DNA of 64,000 nt from Cryobacterium ruanii (GCF_004404055.1 NZ_SOHK01000015.1:62001-126000); one strand, 5' to 3'; positions 45,052-55,831 are shown, counted from the stretch's first letter. The notes: generated by a model not told the origin, from the letters alone. Made by a program: numbers and translations.

Positions 45052-47652
45052 TCAGGCGCGTGTGACGAACGAAACGAGCTTGGGAACCCGCACGATCACC
45101 TTGATGATCTCGCGATCACCGATCGAACGGATGACCGCAGCCGCGTCCCGCGCCAATTTCTCAAGTTCTTCGGCTGAGATCTTCGGCGAGACCTCGAGTA
45201 GGGTGCGCATTTTGCCGTCGACCTGCACGACCGCGGTGACCGATTCCTGCACGAGCAGGGTCTGCTCGGCCTTGCGCCACGGCACGAGGGCGATGCACGG
45301 CTCGTAGCCGAGGTGCTCCCACATGTCCTCAGCGGCGTAGGGTGCAAACAGGTTCAGTGCCATGGCGGTGGCTTCTGCGGCTTCGCGCACGGCGGCATCC
45401 GCTGGGCCGGCACCGGTGTCGATGACCTTACGGGTGGCGTTGACCAGTTCCATCAGACGTGCAACGACGACGTTGAATTTGAAGGACTCGACCAGGCCGG
45501 GAGCATCCGCGAGGAACCGGTGCGTGACGCGGCGCAGGGCGACGTCTCCGGTCTTCCACTCCACGTCGGGAGCACTCGTGACGTCGCGGGCGACACGCCA
45601 GGCCCGGGCCAAGAACTTGGCCGAGCCGACCGGGGAGACGTCTGCCCAGTCGATATCATCTTCCGGCGGGCCGGCGAAGGCCATGGTGAGGCGCACGGCG
45701 TCGACACCGTGGGTTTCGATCTCCTCGGTGAAGTAGATCAGGTTGCCCTTGCTCTTGCTCATCTTGGCACCGTCGAGAATCACCATTCCCTGGTTCAGTA
45801 GGGCGGTGAAGGGCTCCGTGAAGCTCACATAGCCCTCGTCGAACAGGAACTTCGTGATGAAGCGCGCGTAGAGCAGGTGCAAAATCGCGTGCTCGACGCC
45901 GCCGACGTACTGGTCGACGGGCGCCCATTTCTCGGCTTCCTTTGGATCGAAGGCCTGGGTGTCATCTTTCGGGTTTAAGAACCGCAGAAAATACCAGGAG
46001 CTGTCGACGAAGGTGTCCAGGGTGTCGGCGTCGCGCCGGGCCGGTGTGCCGTCGATCGGGTTGGGTACGTTGACCCAGTCCGTTGCTCCGCCGAGCGGGG
46101 AGGTTCCCCGGGGCTTCAGGTCGAGGCCTTCTGCGGGCGGAAGCAGCACCGGCAGCTGGTCTTCCGGCACCGGTATCTCGGCCCCATCGGCGCCGTGGAT
46201 GATCGGGATCGGAGCACCCCAGTAGCGCTGGCGGGAAACGAGCCAGTCGCGCAGCCGATAATTCTTTGCGGCGCGGCCGAGCCCGTCGGCGGCGAGCTGC
46301 TCAATGATGCGTTTGATGGCGGTGATCTTGCTCAGGCCGTTGAACGGCCCGGAGTTGATCAGGCGGCCTTCGCCCGCCAGTGCGATACCGGTGGTCAGCG
46401 GGTCGAGTTCTGGTAGCTCTTCGGTGCCGTCAAGCATGCCCGGCGTGATCACCGGGATCATGCCGGTGGCCGGGGAGTTGGTGTCGACGACGACCCGCAC
46501 GGGCAGGTCGAAGGCGCGGGCGAAGTCGAGGTCGCGCTGGTCGTGGGCCGGCACGGCCATGATCGCGCCGGTGCCATAGTCTGCGAGCACATAGTCGGCC
46601 GCCCAGATGGGCAGGCGTTCGCCATTGACCGGGTTGATGGCGTAGCGACCGAGGAACACGCCGGTCTTGGGCCGATCTGTGGACTGACGCTCGATCTCGG
46701 TGCTGCGCTGTACCTGCACCAGGTACTCCTGGAAAGCTTCCTGCTCCACGGGCGTGGACTCGGCGGCGAGATCGGCGGCGAGATCGGAGTCTGGCGCAAC
46801 AACCATGAAGGTGGCGCCGAACAGGGTGTCTGGCCGGGTGGTGAACACGGTGACACGTTCGGTTCGACCCTCGACCTGGAAGTCGACATCCGCTCCGATG
46901 GAGCGTCCGATCCAGTTGCGCTGCATGTTGAGCACCTTGGCCGGCCAGGTGCCCTCGAGCTGGTTGAGGTCGTCGAGCAGGCGGTCGGCGTAGTCGGTGA
47001 TCTTGAAGTACCACTGGGTGAGCTTCTTCTTCACGACGACGGCACCGCTGCGGTCGCTCGTGCCGTCGGCCAGGACCTGCTCGTTGGCGAGCACCGTCTG
47101 GTCGATCGGGTCCCAGTTGACCCAGCTGTCCTTGCGGTAAGCAAGGCCCTTCTTGTGGAGCTGTAGGAACAGCCACTGGGTCCACTTGTAATATTCGGGG
47201 TCGCTCGTGTGCAGCTCGCGATCCCAGTCGAAGCTGGTCGCGTAGAGCTTCATGCTCTTTTTCTGCTGCGCGATGTTGTCGTAGGTCCACCCGCGCGGGT
47301 CGATGCCCCGCTTGATGGCGGCGTTCTCGGCGGGCAGGCCGAAGGAGTCCCAGCCGATCGGGTGCAGCACGTTGAATCCCTGGTGTCGCCAGTAGCGTGC
47401 CACGACGTCGCCGAGCGCATACACCTCGGCGTGACCCATGTGCAGGTCGCCAGAGGGGTAGGGGAACATGTCGAGTACGTACTTTCGCGGTCGGGTATCA
47501 CCCTCGGCGCTGGTCTTGAACGGAGCGAGTTCGTCCCAGATGGGTTGCCACTTCGCCTGGATCGCCGCGAAGTCGTATATTTCTTCGTCGCTCTCATCGC
47601 GCGCGTCAATTCGTACGCGTTCGTGCTCGTGTGCCACGTGACTCTCATTCAT
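45052..47652 (-). CDS. leuS: leucyl-tRNA synthetase
   Basis: This 866-aa class I synthetase charges tRNA-Leu. The ATP site is [21 protein letters not shown] (HIGH equivalent) and KMSKSKGN near residue 635. The CP1 editing domain includes [14 protein letters not shown]. The length is normal for a bacterial LeuRS. The first 25 residues are hydrophilic and no ribosome site is clear, so the start is the least certain part. It lies 82 nt downstream of pabB. Confidence 0.97.
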   Translation of the reverse strand: MNESHVAHEHERVRIDARDESDEEIYDFAAIQAKWQPIWDELAPFKTSAEGDTRPRKYVLDMFPYPSGDLHMGHAEVYALGDVVARYWRHQGFNVLHPIGWDSFGLPAENAAIKRGIDPRGWTYDNIAQQKKSMKLYATSFDWDRELHTSDPEYYKWTQWLFLQLHKKGLAYRKDSWVNWDPIDQTVLANEQVLADGTSDRSGAVVVKKKLTQWYFKITDYADRLLDDLNQLEGTWPAKVLNMQRNWIGRSIGADVDFQVEGRTERVTVFTTRPDTLFGATFMVVAPDSDLAADLAAESTPVEQEAFQEYLVQVQRSTEIERQSTDRPKTGVFLGRYAINPVNGERLPIWAADYVLADYGTGAIMAVPAHDQRDLDFARAFDLPVRVVVDTNSPATGMIPVITPGMLDGTEELPELDPLTTGIALAGEGRLINSGPFNGLSKITAIKRIIEQLAADGLGRAAKNYRLRDWLVSRQRYWGAPIPIIHGADGAEIPVPEDQLPVLLPPAEGLDLKPRGTSPLGGATDWVNVPNPIDGTPARRDADTLDTFVDSSWYFLRFLNPKDDTQAFDPKEAEKWAPVDQYVGGVEHAILHLLYARFITKFLFDEGYVSFTEPFTALLNQGMVILDGAKMSKSKGNLIYFTEEIETHGVDAVRLTMAFAGPPEDDIDWADVSPVGSAKFLARAWRVARDVTSAPDVEWKTGDVALRRVTHRFLADAPGLVESFKFNVVVARLMELVNATRKVIDTGAGPADAAVREAAEATAMALNLFAPYAAEDMWEHLGYEPCIALVPWRKAEQTLLVQESVTAVVQVDGKMRTLLEVSPKISAEELEKLARDAAAVIRSIGDREIIKVIVRVPKLVSFVTRA

Positions 47653-47734
47653 TGCAGGGATTGTTCAGCGCGCGCTGCGAAGCATGCGCTCGGGCGCACG
47701 CGTGACAAAGCGCACGTGCGTGTTTCCTAGATTA

Positions 47735-49165
47735 CTAGGGCGCGGCGACACCGAGGGCCGCCAGCAGTGCGGCCGCCTTGATTCGGGTCTCCTCGATCTC
47801 GTCGGCGGCGTCGGAGAGGGCGGTGATGCCGCCTCCGGTGCCGATGCTAGCGCCGGTGGAATCGAGCACGATACTGCGGATGACGATGGCCAGGTCAGCG
47901 ACGCCGCCGTGCCCGATGTAGCCGAACGCACCGGAGTAGATGCCCCGCGGTCCCCGCTCGAGTGCGTCGAGAATGGTCATCGCGCTCTGCTTCGGAGCGC
48001 CCGTCATGGAGCCGGCCGGAAAGCACGCCTCGATGGCGTCGATCACGGTAACGCCCGGCGACAGGTGCGCCTCGATGGTACTGACCAGCTGGTGCACGTG
48101 GGGGTAGCTCTCCACAGCGAGCAGCGCCCGGACCTCGACCGTGCCGAGCTTGGCGATGCGTCCAAGGTCGTTGCGCATGAGATCGACGATCATGAGGTTT
48201 TCGGCGCGTTCCTTGTCGCTGTTGGCGAGTTCTAGTTTGAGCCGGTCGTCTTCGCCGGGTTCGTTCGATCGGGCGCGGGTGCCCTTGATCGGCTTGGTAC
48301 GGATGCGCCGGTCGCGGTTCACGTGCAGAAACTGCTCGGGGCTCGCGCTGAGCAGCGCCACATCATCGAATCGCAGGAGACCGCCGTGGTGGCTCGGGCT
48401 GCCGGCCCGCAGTACGCCGTAGGTGTCGACTGGATGCCACCGCCCCGCCACGGAAATCTCATTGGTCAGGCACAACTGGTAGGCGTCGCCGTTACGGATG
48501 GCGGCCAGGCAGGTCTCGATGTGGGCGGCATAGTCGGCGGGGTGGTGACGCCAGAGCGGGGCTGCGGATGCCCGCGCCGGGGCCGCTTGCGCCGGCTCAC
48601 GTGAGTTCGGGGTCGCCCCGAGGGCAGCGACCATCTGGTTGAACCAGTCGGCTACGGCCGCGCACGGTTCGGTTGCGCTCGTGCGGGCCACCAGCGTCAC
48701 GGTGCGGTCGCCGTGGTCGAACCGGATCATGCGGTCGATCTCAAGCAGGGCGGCGTCGGGGTAGCGCGACTCGTGCACCGGGGTGCCGACGGTTTGCGCT
48801 CCGAGTTCGTAGCCGAGCCAGCCAACCCAGCCGAGGTCGAAGCCGCCGTGGGGCGACGGGTTCTCGTCACCATCAGCGTGCACGGCCAGATCGCGACGCA
48901 GGAATTCGAAGACCGTCTCCCGCGTGATCTCGGGCGGCGCCGCATCCGTTGTGTGGGCGCTTTTGCTGGTGACCGTGCCCTCCGTCACCGACGCCGTAAC
49001 GATTCGAGAGGTGGGCGAGGCCGCACCGAGGTAGCTGACGCCGGTGTGTGCGTCCGGGCCGGCATCGAGCCAGAACGCATACCGATCCGTGCTGTAGAGC
49101 GCCGCGAACACGGCCGCGGGGTCCCACCAGCCGGCCAGGAGCTTGCTCTGCACGGTTCCGGTCAC
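47735..49165 (-). CDS. pabB: aminodeoxychorismate synthase component I
   Basis: This 476-aa chorismate-utilising enzyme makes 4-amino-4-deoxychorismate for folate. The key difference from anthranilate synthase is PIKGT (Lys in place of Ala), the residue that attacks chorismate in PabB. Other landmarks are LMIVDLMRNDLGRIAK, ACFPAGSMTGAPKQSAM and GIYSGAFGYIGHGG. The GTG at 49165 lies 6 nt after TAGGCT; an in-frame GTG two codons earlier would abut the -10 box. It is divergent from dedA. Confidence 0.9.
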   Translation of the reverse strand: MTGTVQSKLLAGWWDPAAVFAALYSTDRYAFWLDAGPDAHTGVSYLGAASPTSRIVTASVTEGTVTSKSAHTTDAAPPEITRETVFEFLRRDLAVHADGDENPSPHGGFDLGWVGWLGYELGAQTVGTPVHESRYPDAALLEIDRMIRFDHGDRTVTLVARTSATEPCAAVADWFNQMVAALGATPNSREPAQAAPARASAAPLWRHHPADYAAHIETCLAAIRNGDAYQLCLTNEISVAGRWHPVDTYGVLRAGSPSHHGGLLRFDDVALLSASPEQFLHVNRDRRIRTKPIKGTRARSNEPGEDDRLKLELANSDKERAENLMIVDLMRNDLGRIAKLGTVEVRALLAVESYPHVHQLVSTIEAHLSPGVTVIDAIEACFPAGSMTGAPKQSAMTILDALERGPRGIYSGAFGYIGHGGVADLAIVIRSIVLDSTGASIGTGGGITALSDAADEIEETRIKAAALLAALGVAAP

Positions 49166-49171
49166 CAGCAC

Positions 49172-49177
49172 AGCCTA
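49172..49177 (-). promoter_or_regulatory. -10 box TAGGCT, leaderless promoter of pabB
   Basis: TAGGCT on the minus strand is followed by GTGCTG and then the chosen GTG start. Confidence 0.5.
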
Positions 49178-49242
49178 GCTTTTCGCCGCGAGCATGCGGG
49201 GGCGCCCGGCGGGCGTCACCTTGTTGAATCGCGCGCAGCACG

Positions 49243-49248
49243 TAGGCT
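49243..49248 (+). promoter_or_regulatory. -10 box TAGGCT upstream of dedA
   Basis: TAGGCT is followed by GGGAGAA and the ATG at 49256. The 7-nt gap suits leaderless transcription, though GGGAGA could also be a ribosome site for a longer message. Confidence 0.5.
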
Positions 49249-49255
49249 GGGAGAA

Positions 49256-49891
49256 ATGAATGACATCCTCACCTGGATCCTTGACACCGTCGCCGGTGTC
49301 GACCCGGTCATCAGAACGCTTCTGGCATTTCTGGGCATGCTGCTGGAGACCTCGGTGCTGGTGGGTTTGATCGTCCCCGGCGACACCATCATCATCGTGG
49401 CCAGCACGGCGGTAGCCGGCCCGGTCGAGTTCATCACCCTCGTTCTGGCCGTGATTGTGGGCGCCCTGGCCGGGGAGAGCATCGGTTTCGCCCTCGGGCA
49501 CCACTTCGGCCCGTTCATTCGGAGCAGCCGACTCGGCCGACGTATCGGAGAACGCAACTGGATTCGCGCCGAGAACTATCTTGACCGGCGCGGCGGTGTC
49601 GCCGTCTTGATCTCTCGATTTTTGCCAGTCTTGCACTCGCTTATTCCGGTGACCGTCGGGGCGAGTCGCATGCGATACCGCACCTTTATGGCCTGGACCA
49701 TTCCTGCCTGCATCATCTGGTCACTCGCTTATGTCAGCGTCGGTTCGGCGGTGGCCGGCGGCTATCGCGAACTTAGTGGGCGCCTGCATTTTGCCGGTTA
49801 TCTCTTCGTCGGCGCGATCGCCCTGTTCGTGCTCACGGTGTTTTTGATCAAGAAGTGGTTGCATCGCCGCGAACTGCGCCACATGGACTGA
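49256..49891 (+). CDS. DedA-family membrane protein
   Basis: This 211-aa protein has about five membrane segments. The DedA pattern is clear: LGMLLETSVLVGLIVPGDTIIIVAS, GALAGESIGFALGHHFG, and the conserved ISRFLPVLHSLIPVTVGASRMRY with the essential Arg and Pro. DedA proteins are linked to undecaprenyl-phosphate or phospholipid flipping and membrane energetics. ATG 49256 is used; a much longer open frame upstream is a shadow of pabB. It converges with cydC. Confidence 0.9.
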   Translation: MNDILTWILDTVAGVDPVIRTLLAFLGMLLETSVLVGLIVPGDTIIIVASTAVAGPVEFITLVLAVIVGALAGESIGFALGHHFGPFIRSSRLGRRIGERNWIRAENYLDRRGGVAVLISRFLPVLHSLIPVTVGASRMRYRTFMAWTIPACIIWSLAYVSVGSAVAGGYRELSGRLHFAGYLFVGAIALFVLTVFLIKKWLHRRELRHMD

Positions 49892-49895
49892 TCCA

Positions 49896-51608
49896 CTAGA
49901 AACGGGCGGGCAGCGTCACCCGGGCCGTTACGAGCTCATCGGGCACAGGAGTATGCGAGATGAGCAGCACCGCGCGGTGGGCGTCGGCCGCCGCAGTCAA
50001 GATGTCGCGCACGAGGGCATCCGCTCCGACGCTGTCGACGTTGGCGGTGGGCTCGTCGACGATGAGCACCGGAAAGTCGGCCAGCAGGGCCCGTGCCAAC
50101 GCAATGCGCTGGGCCTGACCGCCGGAGACGAGCGCACCGCGCTCGCCGACGCGGGCATCGAGACCGCCGCGCTGGGCGGTCCAGTCGGCCAGGCCGACGC
50201 GGGCCAGCACGGCGTCGAGTTCCGCATCAGTGGCCGTATCGCGAGCAAACAGCAAATTCTGGCGGATGCTGTCATCAAACAACCACGGGCGCTGCTCGCA
50301 CAGTCCGACCACCCGCCGCACCTCGGTCTGGGCGAGCAGACGCGCCTCGACCCCGTTGAGCCGATACGAGCCCGTGTAATCGAGAAAGCGCACGAGGCTG
50401 TGCGCGAGCGTGGTTTTGCCGGCGCCGCTCGGCCCGGCGAGATGCACGCGGTCCCCCGGCGCCAGGCGCAGGGTCACGCCGGACACCCCGGGTTCGGCCT
50501 GGCCGGGCCAACGGGCGCCGAGATCGGTCAGTTCGAGCACGACTGACGGTGGCGCTGCGGCCCGATCGGTGGCAGAGAGCGACTGCGGCTTCACGACGTC
50601 GATGGGAATCTCAACGGGCGCCGTCGCCGGAACGACGTCGGCGACACGCCGAGCTCCCACCCGCACCTGCCGCCAGGCAGAAGCGGCGAGGGGAATCATG
50701 CCGAATACCTCGAACACGGCCAGGGGCACAAGCACTGCGACGACCAGGGTCGGACCGAGCAGCACCGGGCTAAGCACTCCGCCGCCGCTTATGAGCTCGG
50801 GGATACCGAAGTAGAGCGCGCCGAGCGTCGCCGCGCCGGCGAACAGGGACATGATGGCGGACTGCACGCCAACCCCAACCGACCGACGCAGGCTGGCTTG
50901 ACGCAGAAGCGCATCGGTACGCGCGAGCTGAACCAGACGCGGGCTGAGGGCATCGAAGGCGGTGAGCGCATCCAGATTTTCGACGATTTCGAGCACCTCG
51001 TCGGCGAGGGCGCCGCGCAGCGGTGCGAGCTCCCGGTCGGCTCGGGCTGCCAGGCTGCCGGAGAGAATGGTTCCGAGCACTCCGGCCAGCAGCAGGCAGA
51101 CGAGCAGGGTGAGTCCGGCGGCCGGCACCACCAGCCAGATACCGATCACACTGAGCAGGGCGGTGACGCCAGCCACCAGGAGCGGTTGCACGACACGCAA
51201 CGGCAGGTCCTGTAGGTCATCGACATCACGCACGAGGCGGGTGAGCAGGTCACCGCGCCCGGTGGTAGCCAGCCCCGCCGGGGCCACCGGGACGATGCGA
51301 CGGAAGATTCCCAAGCGCAGCTCGGCGAGCTGCCGGAATGCCGCATCGTGGCTGGCTAACCGTTCGAGATAGCGACACACGGAGCGCCCGATGGCGAATG
51401 CGCGCACGCCGACGACGGCCAGGCCCAAGTACGCCAGAGATGGCATTTCCGCCGCCCGGGTGATCAGCCAGGCCGAGCAGGCCAGCAACGCCACCGCCAT
51501 GACGGAGCTCCCGATGCCGGCCAGCAGGCCGGGAACAAACCATCGTGGGCGCGGCTGGGCGAGACGCAGCACGTCTCGGGCAGCCCTGTCGAGAGTGACG
51601 TCAGACAT
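49896..51608 (-). CDS. cydC: CydC subunit of the thiol-exporting ABC transporter
   Basis: This 570-aa half-transporter has six helices in residues 15-310 and an ATPase domain with Walker A LAGPSGAGKTTLAHSL near 395, signature LVSGGQAQRIALARAL and Walker B VLIVDEPTANVD. With CydD it exports glutathione or cysteine-type thiols needed for cytochrome bd assembly. The ATG at 51608 overlaps the cydD stop by 8 nt. Confidence 0.94.
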   Translation of the reverse strand: MSDVTLDRAARDVLRLAQPRPRWFVPGLLAGIGSSVMAVALLACSAWLITRAAEMPSLAYLGLAVVGVRAFAIGRSVCRYLERLASHDAAFRQLAELRLGIFRRIVPVAPAGLATTGRGDLLTRLVRDVDDLQDLPLRVVQPLLVAGVTALLSVIGIWLVVPAAGLTLLVCLLLAGVLGTILSGSLAARADRELAPLRGALADEVLEIVENLDALTAFDALSPRLVQLARTDALLRQASLRRSVGVGVQSAIMSLFAGAATLGALYFGIPELISGGGVLSPVLLGPTLVVAVLVPLAVFEVFGMIPLAASAWRQVRVGARRVADVVPATAPVEIPIDVVKPQSLSATDRAAAPPSVVLELTDLGARWPGQAEPGVSGVTLRLAPGDRVHLAGPSGAGKTTLAHSLVRFLDYTGSYRLNGVEARLLAQTEVRRVVGLCEQRPWLFDDSIRQNLLFARDTATDAELDAVLARVGLADWTAQRGGLDARVGERGALVSGGQAQRIALARALLADFPVLIVDEPTANVDSVGADALVRDILTAAADAHRAVLLISHTPVPDELVTARVTLPARF

Positions 51609-53265
51609 GGGTGAGCTCCAGCAGTTCAATCACGTGGTCCGCGGCGGCCACGACGGCTGGTCGGTGACTGACGACGATCACGACGCGTCCCTGGTCGGCG
51701 AGCCGGCGCAGCCCGGCGAGGAGTCGCGCTTCGGCTTCGACGTCGAGCGCTGAGCTCGGTTCGTCCAGAATCACCACCGGGCAGTCGGTCACAAGCGCCC
51801 GGTAGATGGCCCGCGCTGCGGTAACGCGTTGCGCCTGACCACCCGAGAGTCCGTCGCCATTCACTCCGAGAACAGTGGCGGGTGACACGTCGGCCGCGCC
51901 CGCCCAATCGAGCGACTGCGTGATCACACGCGGGTCAGCGGCTGCCGCCCCGAGCGCCACATTCTCGGCTACCGTTCCGCGAAACAGGCCGGGGCGCTGG
52001 CCGGCCCAGGCCAACCACGGCCGAGTCGCCCCGCTGACCACGGCCACGCCGCCGAGCGTGACCTCACCGGACATCGGCACGAAGCCGAGCAGGGCGGCTA
52101 CCAGGGTCGATTTGCCCACCCCGCTCACTCCGCGCAGCACGCTGAGCTTACCGAAAGCGAAGTGCGCGTGCAGCTGGTCGATTACCACCGTATCCCCGCG
52201 CCGAACGGTGACGCCAGCCAGAAGCAGTCCCCCCGTGCCGGAGCCGAGCTGATCGGCGGGCGCGGCCGTAGCATCCGCCTTCGGAACGGTCGGCGCCGTA
52301 TCGTTCAGCACCATATCGTCGTCGAGAATCGTGAATAGTTCTTCGGCGGCGGCCAGGCCGTCGGCCGCGGAATGAAATTGGGCGCCAACCTGGCGTACGG
52401 GCAAGAAAGCCTCCGGCGCGAGCAACAGCACGAACAGGCCGACACCCAGCAATAACGAGCCGTCGATGAGGCGCAGGCCGATCGACACGGCGATGATCGC
52501 TACCGAGAGGCTCGCGGCGAGCTCGAGTACGAAGCCGCTCAGGAAGGAGACCCGGAGCACCTTCATGGTGCGGGCGCGATATTGCTCGGTGATGGAGCGG
52601 AGCAGCACGAATTGGCGCCGTTCCCGCCCATAGATCTTTAGAGTGCCAAGGCCCCCGACCACGTCGAGAAATGAGGTGGAGAGTCGTTGCAGCGCCTGCC
52701 ATTGCTCCTGTTGCACCGTTTGAGTGGCGCGGCCGATCAGAATCATGAATATGGGAATGAGCGGAATCACGATGATGACCGTGAGGCCACTGGCCAGGTC
52801 CTGCCAGAGCATGACGGTGATCAGGATCGGTGTTGCGATCATGGTCAGCAGCAACTGCGGCAGGTACCGGGCGAAGTAGTTGTCCAGCGCGTCGAGACCG
52901 GTCGTCGCGACAGTCGACAGGCGAGCACTTTGCCGGGAAGCGACCCAGTCGGGGCCCCGCGCGGCAAGTGTGGCCATCACGCGAGCCCGCAACTGGCTCT
53001 TGACCAAAGCGGCACCGCGGTTGGCCGACACCTCGAGCAGCCAGATGAGCACCGACCGCAGGACGATCGCTCCGGCGAGGGCGGCCAGGGTTGGCACGAT
53101 CTCACTCAGGCGCTCCCCTGCCACCGCGAGGGTAATCGCCCGGGTCAGCAACCACGCGAACGCGATGACGACGACGGTTTGCGCGAACCCGAGCAGCGCG
53201 CCGATGAGAAGAAACCGACGCGCGGCTGACGCGTAATGAAGAAGGCGACGATCCAGAGGGCGCAC
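51601..53265 (-). CDS. cydD: CydD subunit of the thiol-exporting ABC transporter
   Basis: This 554-aa half-transporter has six helices then an ATPase domain with Walker A LRGVSGVGKSTLVAALLG, signature GLSGGQAQRVTAARAI and Walker B VVILDEPSSALD. The GTG start has GGGAG about 9 nt upstream. It follows cydB by 35 nt, in the standard cydABDC order. Confidence 0.94.
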   Translation of the reverse strand: MRPLDRRLLHYASAARRFLLIGALLGFAQTVVVIAFAWLLTRAITLAVAGERLSEIVPTLAALAGAIVLRSVLIWLLEVSANRGAALVKSQLRARVMATLAARGPDWVASRQSARLSTVATTGLDALDNYFARYLPQLLLTMIATPILITVMLWQDLASGLTVIIVIPLIPIFMILIGRATQTVQQEQWQALQRLSTSFLDVVGGLGTLKIYGRERRQFVLLRSITEQYRARTMKVLRVSFLSGFVLELAASLSVAIIAVSIGLRLIDGSLLLGVGLFVLLLAPEAFLPVRQVGAQFHSAADGLAAAEELFTILDDDMVLNDTAPTVPKADATAAPADQLGSGTGGLLLAGVTVRRGDTVVIDQLHAHFAFGKLSVLRGVSGVGKSTLVAALLGFVPMSGEVTLGGVAVVSGATRPWLAWAGQRPGLFRGTVAENVALGAAAADPRVITQSLDWAGAADVSPATVLGVNGDGLSGGQAQRVTAARAIYRALVTDCPVVILDEPSSALDVEAEARLLAGLRRLADQGRVVIVVSHRPAVVAAADHVIELLELTHV

Positions 53266-53300
53266 TGGCTCAGTCTCCCACAGCAGTAGTGAACGGCATG

Positions 53301-54305
53301 CTAGTGAACGGCGACCTCGATGTGGGCCCGGCCGATGCGCTTGCGGAACACCCAGTAGGTCCAGCCCTGGTAGAGCAGAATGACGGGCATTCCGATCAGC
53401 GCCGTCCAGCTCATCACACCGAGTGTGTACGCCGACGAGGCGGCGTTGGCGACTGTCAGGCTGTTCGCAGGATCATTGCTGGCCGGCATGACGTCGGGAA
53501 ACAGCGACGCGAACAGGGTCAGCACTGTCAGACCGATCGTGCCGGCCATCAGGCCAAACGCGAGCCGTTCAGCGCCGCGCAGGTTCGCCAGGAAGGACGC
53601 GATCAGCGCCGCAGCGGCCAGGGCGGCAAAAATCGCGGATGCCACAGTGCCGTACGCGAACGTGGTCCACACTAGGAAGGTGGCCGCGACCACGATCGTC
53701 ACGATTCCGGCTCTGGCGGCGAGCTTGCTCGCGCGGACTCGGATGTCCCCCTCTGTCTTGAGCGAGACGAACACCGCTCCGTGCACGAAGAACAGCAGCA
53801 GCGTGGTGACGCCGCCGAGTAAGGCATACGGGTTGAGCAGGTCGAAGAACGAGCCGATGTAGTCGTGGTTGGCGTTGAGCGGCACACCGCGCACGATGTT
53901 GGCGAAGGCCACACCCCAGAGCAGCGCAGGAACGGCCGAACCGACGATGATCATGCCGTCGAACCATTTCTTCCACTCCGATTCGGGGCGTTGGTGCCGG
54001 TATTCGAACGACACCCCCCGCACGATCAGTGCCACCAGAATGAGTACCAGCGCCAGGTAGAACCCGCTGAACATTGTTGCGTACCACTCGGGGAACGCCG
54101 CGAACAGGGACGCCCCCGCCACAATTACCCAGGTTTCGTTGAGGTCCCAGACCGGACCGATGGTGTTGATGAGAACGCGGCGATCGGTGTCGTCCTTACC
54201 GAGGAATGGGAGGGACATGCCGACCCCGAAGTCGAAACCGTCGAGGACGAAGTATCCGATGAACATGAAAGCGATGATCCAGAACCAAAGAATTGTGAGA
54301 TCCAT
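53301..54305 (-). CDS. cydB: cytochrome bd ubiquinol oxidase subunit II
   Basis: This 334-aa membrane protein has eight to nine helices. The N-terminus WFWIIAFMFIGYFVLDGFDFGVGM and INTIGPVWDLNETWVI are CydB hallmarks, including the Asp of the DGFDFGVG motif. It forms the bd-type terminal oxidase with CydA. The ATG at 54305 is 22 nt after the cydA stop. Confidence 0.96.
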   Translation of the reverse strand: MDLTILWFWIIAFMFIGYFVLDGFDFGVGMSLPFLGKDDTDRRVLINTIGPVWDLNETWVIVAGASLFAAFPEWYATMFSGFYLALVLILVALIVRGVSFEYRHQRPESEWKKWFDGMIIVGSAVPALLWGVAFANIVRGVPLNANHDYIGSFFDLLNPYALLGGVTTLLLFFVHGAVFVSLKTEGDIRVRASKLAARAGIVTIVVAATFLVWTTFAYGTVASAIFAALAAAALIASFLANLRGAERLAFGLMAGTIGLTVLTLFASLFPDVMPASNDPANSLTVANAASSAYTLGVMSWTALIGMPVILLYQGWTYWVFRKRIGRAHIEVAVH

Positions 54306-54327
54306 CTCGTATGCCTGTGAACCCGTC

Positions 54328-55749
54328 CTAGTAGATCGTGACCGTGTGCTGGACTTCGCCGGATTCGGCGGATTCGACCCCCGAGACCGGAGCCTCGTCC
54401 GGGCCCTTTTGAACGGCCCGGAGGATGAGTTTGAATTCGACCACCGCGAGAATGCCATAGAGCACGGTGAAAATGATGAGTGAGATCAGAATCTCCACGC
54501 CGGTCACGCCGGGCGAGACGCCGTCTTCGGTGCGCAGCAGTCCAAATACGAGCCAGGGCTGACGGCCCATTTCGGTGAAGACCCAGCCGACGGTCATGGC
54601 GAGGAACGACATCGGGAAGCTCCAGATGGCGACCTTCCACATCCAGGGGCGGGTCGTCGTGGCGCCCGTGCGGGTGAAGAACAGGCCGGCGACGGCAACG
54701 AGTATGTGGGCCAGTCCGAGCCCGATCATCCACCGAAATGCCCAGTAGGTGATCCAGATGGTGGGCGTGTAGTCGCCGGGGCCGTAGACGTCGACGTACT
54801 GCGCCTGCAGGTTGTTGATGCCCTGGACGGTGCCGTCGAAGGTGTGGGTGGAGAGGAAGGACAGCAAATACGGTACGCGCACGGAGAAGAGCTCGTGCAC
54901 ACCATCGGGCGTGCCCAGCGTGAAGATCGAGAACGAAGCGTTCGCCCCTGTCGCGGTGTGGTACAGAGCTTCGGCGGCAGCCATTTTCATCGGCTGCACC
55001 TCGCCCATGATGAGGCTGAGCTGATCGCCCGCCAGGGTCGTGGCAAGGCCGGCGATGACCATCATCCAGAGTCCGAACTTCAGCGCGGGACGCATGGTTT
55101 CGTAATGTTGGTTGCGGGCCAAGTGCCAGGCAGCGACCGAGATGATCAAGCCGGCAGAGACCATGAAACACGCGAAGATGGTGTGCGGGAACGCGGCGAG
55201 GGCGATGGGATTGGTCAAGAGATCGCCGATGCTCGTCAGCTCTGCCCGGCCTTTTTCGGCGTTGATGGTGTACCCAACGGGGTTCTGCATGAAGGCGTTG
55301 GCCGCGAGAATGAAGTATGCGCTGGCGACGCTGCCGAGGGTGATCAACCAGATGGTGGCAAGGTGTATCTTTTTCGGGAGCTTGTCCCATCCAAAAATCC
55401 ATAGCCCGATGAACGTTGCCTCCAGGAAGAACGCGACGATACCCTCGAAAGCCAAGGGGGCGCCGAAAACGTCACCGACGAACCGCGAGTAATCCGACCA
55501 GTTCATGCCGAATTGAAATTCCTGCACGATGCCGGTCACGACACCCATGGCGAAGTTGATTAGGAAGATCTTGCCGAAGAAGTGCGTGAGCTGTAGGTAT
55601 TTTGCCTTGTCCGTGCGCACCCAGGCCGTCTGGAAGATCGCGACCGTGAGGGCCATACCGATCGTGAGTGGCACGAAAATAAAGTGATAGACGGTCGTGA
55701 GACCGAACTGCCACCGGGACAGTAGTAAAGGATCCAACCAATCGTTCAT
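54328..55749 (-). CDS. cydA: cytochrome bd ubiquinol oxidase subunit I
   Basis: This 473-aa heme-bearing subunit reduces O2 with quinol electrons and has high oxygen affinity. RWQFGLTTVYHFIFVPLTIGM holds the N-terminal heme His. The Q-loop region and the conserved MGRQPWLVFGLLRT are present. The ATG at 55749 is chosen because GGAGG lies 4 nt upstream; a start ten codons earlier has no such site. It heads cydABDC and its promoter lies inside a triple operator shared with blaI. Confidence 0.97.
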   Translation of the reverse strand: MNDWLDPLLLSRWQFGLTTVYHFIFVPLTIGMALTVAIFQTAWVRTDKAKYLQLTHFFGKIFLINFAMGVVTGIVQEFQFGMNWSDYSRFVGDVFGAPLAFEGIVAFFLEATFIGLWIFGWDKLPKKIHLATIWLITLGSVASAYFILAANAFMQNPVGYTINAEKGRAELTSIGDLLTNPIALAAFPHTIFACFMVSAGLIISVAAWHLARNQHYETMRPALKFGLWMMVIAGLATTLAGDQLSLIMGEVQPMKMAAAEALYHTATGANASFSIFTLGTPDGVHELFSVRVPYLLSFLSTHTFDGTVQGINNLQAQYVDVYGPGDYTPTIWITYWAFRWMIGLGLAHILVAVAGLFFTRTGATTTRPWMWKVAIWSFPMSFLAMTVGWVFTEMGRQPWLVFGLLRTEDGVSPGVTGVEILISLIIFTVLYGILAVVEFKLILRAVQKGPDEAPVSGVESAESGEVQHTVTIY

Positions 55750-55782
55750 CTGTCCTCCAGCATTGAAACCATCACGCATGCT

Positions 55783-55799
55783 TTCTACGATGTGTAGAA
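55783..55799. promoter_or_regulatory. operator O1, BlaI-type dyad
   Basis: TTCTAC-GATGT-GTAGAA is a perfect 6-bp dyad with a 5-nt centre. It lies in the cydA 5' leader, 34 bp before the ATG. Confidence 0.75.
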
Positions 55800-55807
55800 C
55801 GTTACCG

Positions 55808-55824
55808 TTCTACGCTGTGTAGAA
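55808..55824. promoter_or_regulatory. operator O2, BlaI-type dyad
   Basis: TTCTAC-GCTGT-GTAGAA, extended by G/C to 7-bp arms. It starts exactly 25 bp after O1 and covers the predicted cyd transcription start. Confidence 0.78.
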
Positions 55825-55831
55825 CTTGGGT

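Noticed and set aside
47735..49165. Anthranilate synthase (trpE) as the identity of this gene
   Set aside because: The PIKGT motif with Lys is characteristic of PabB; TrpE has Ala at this position, and no trp genes adjoin.
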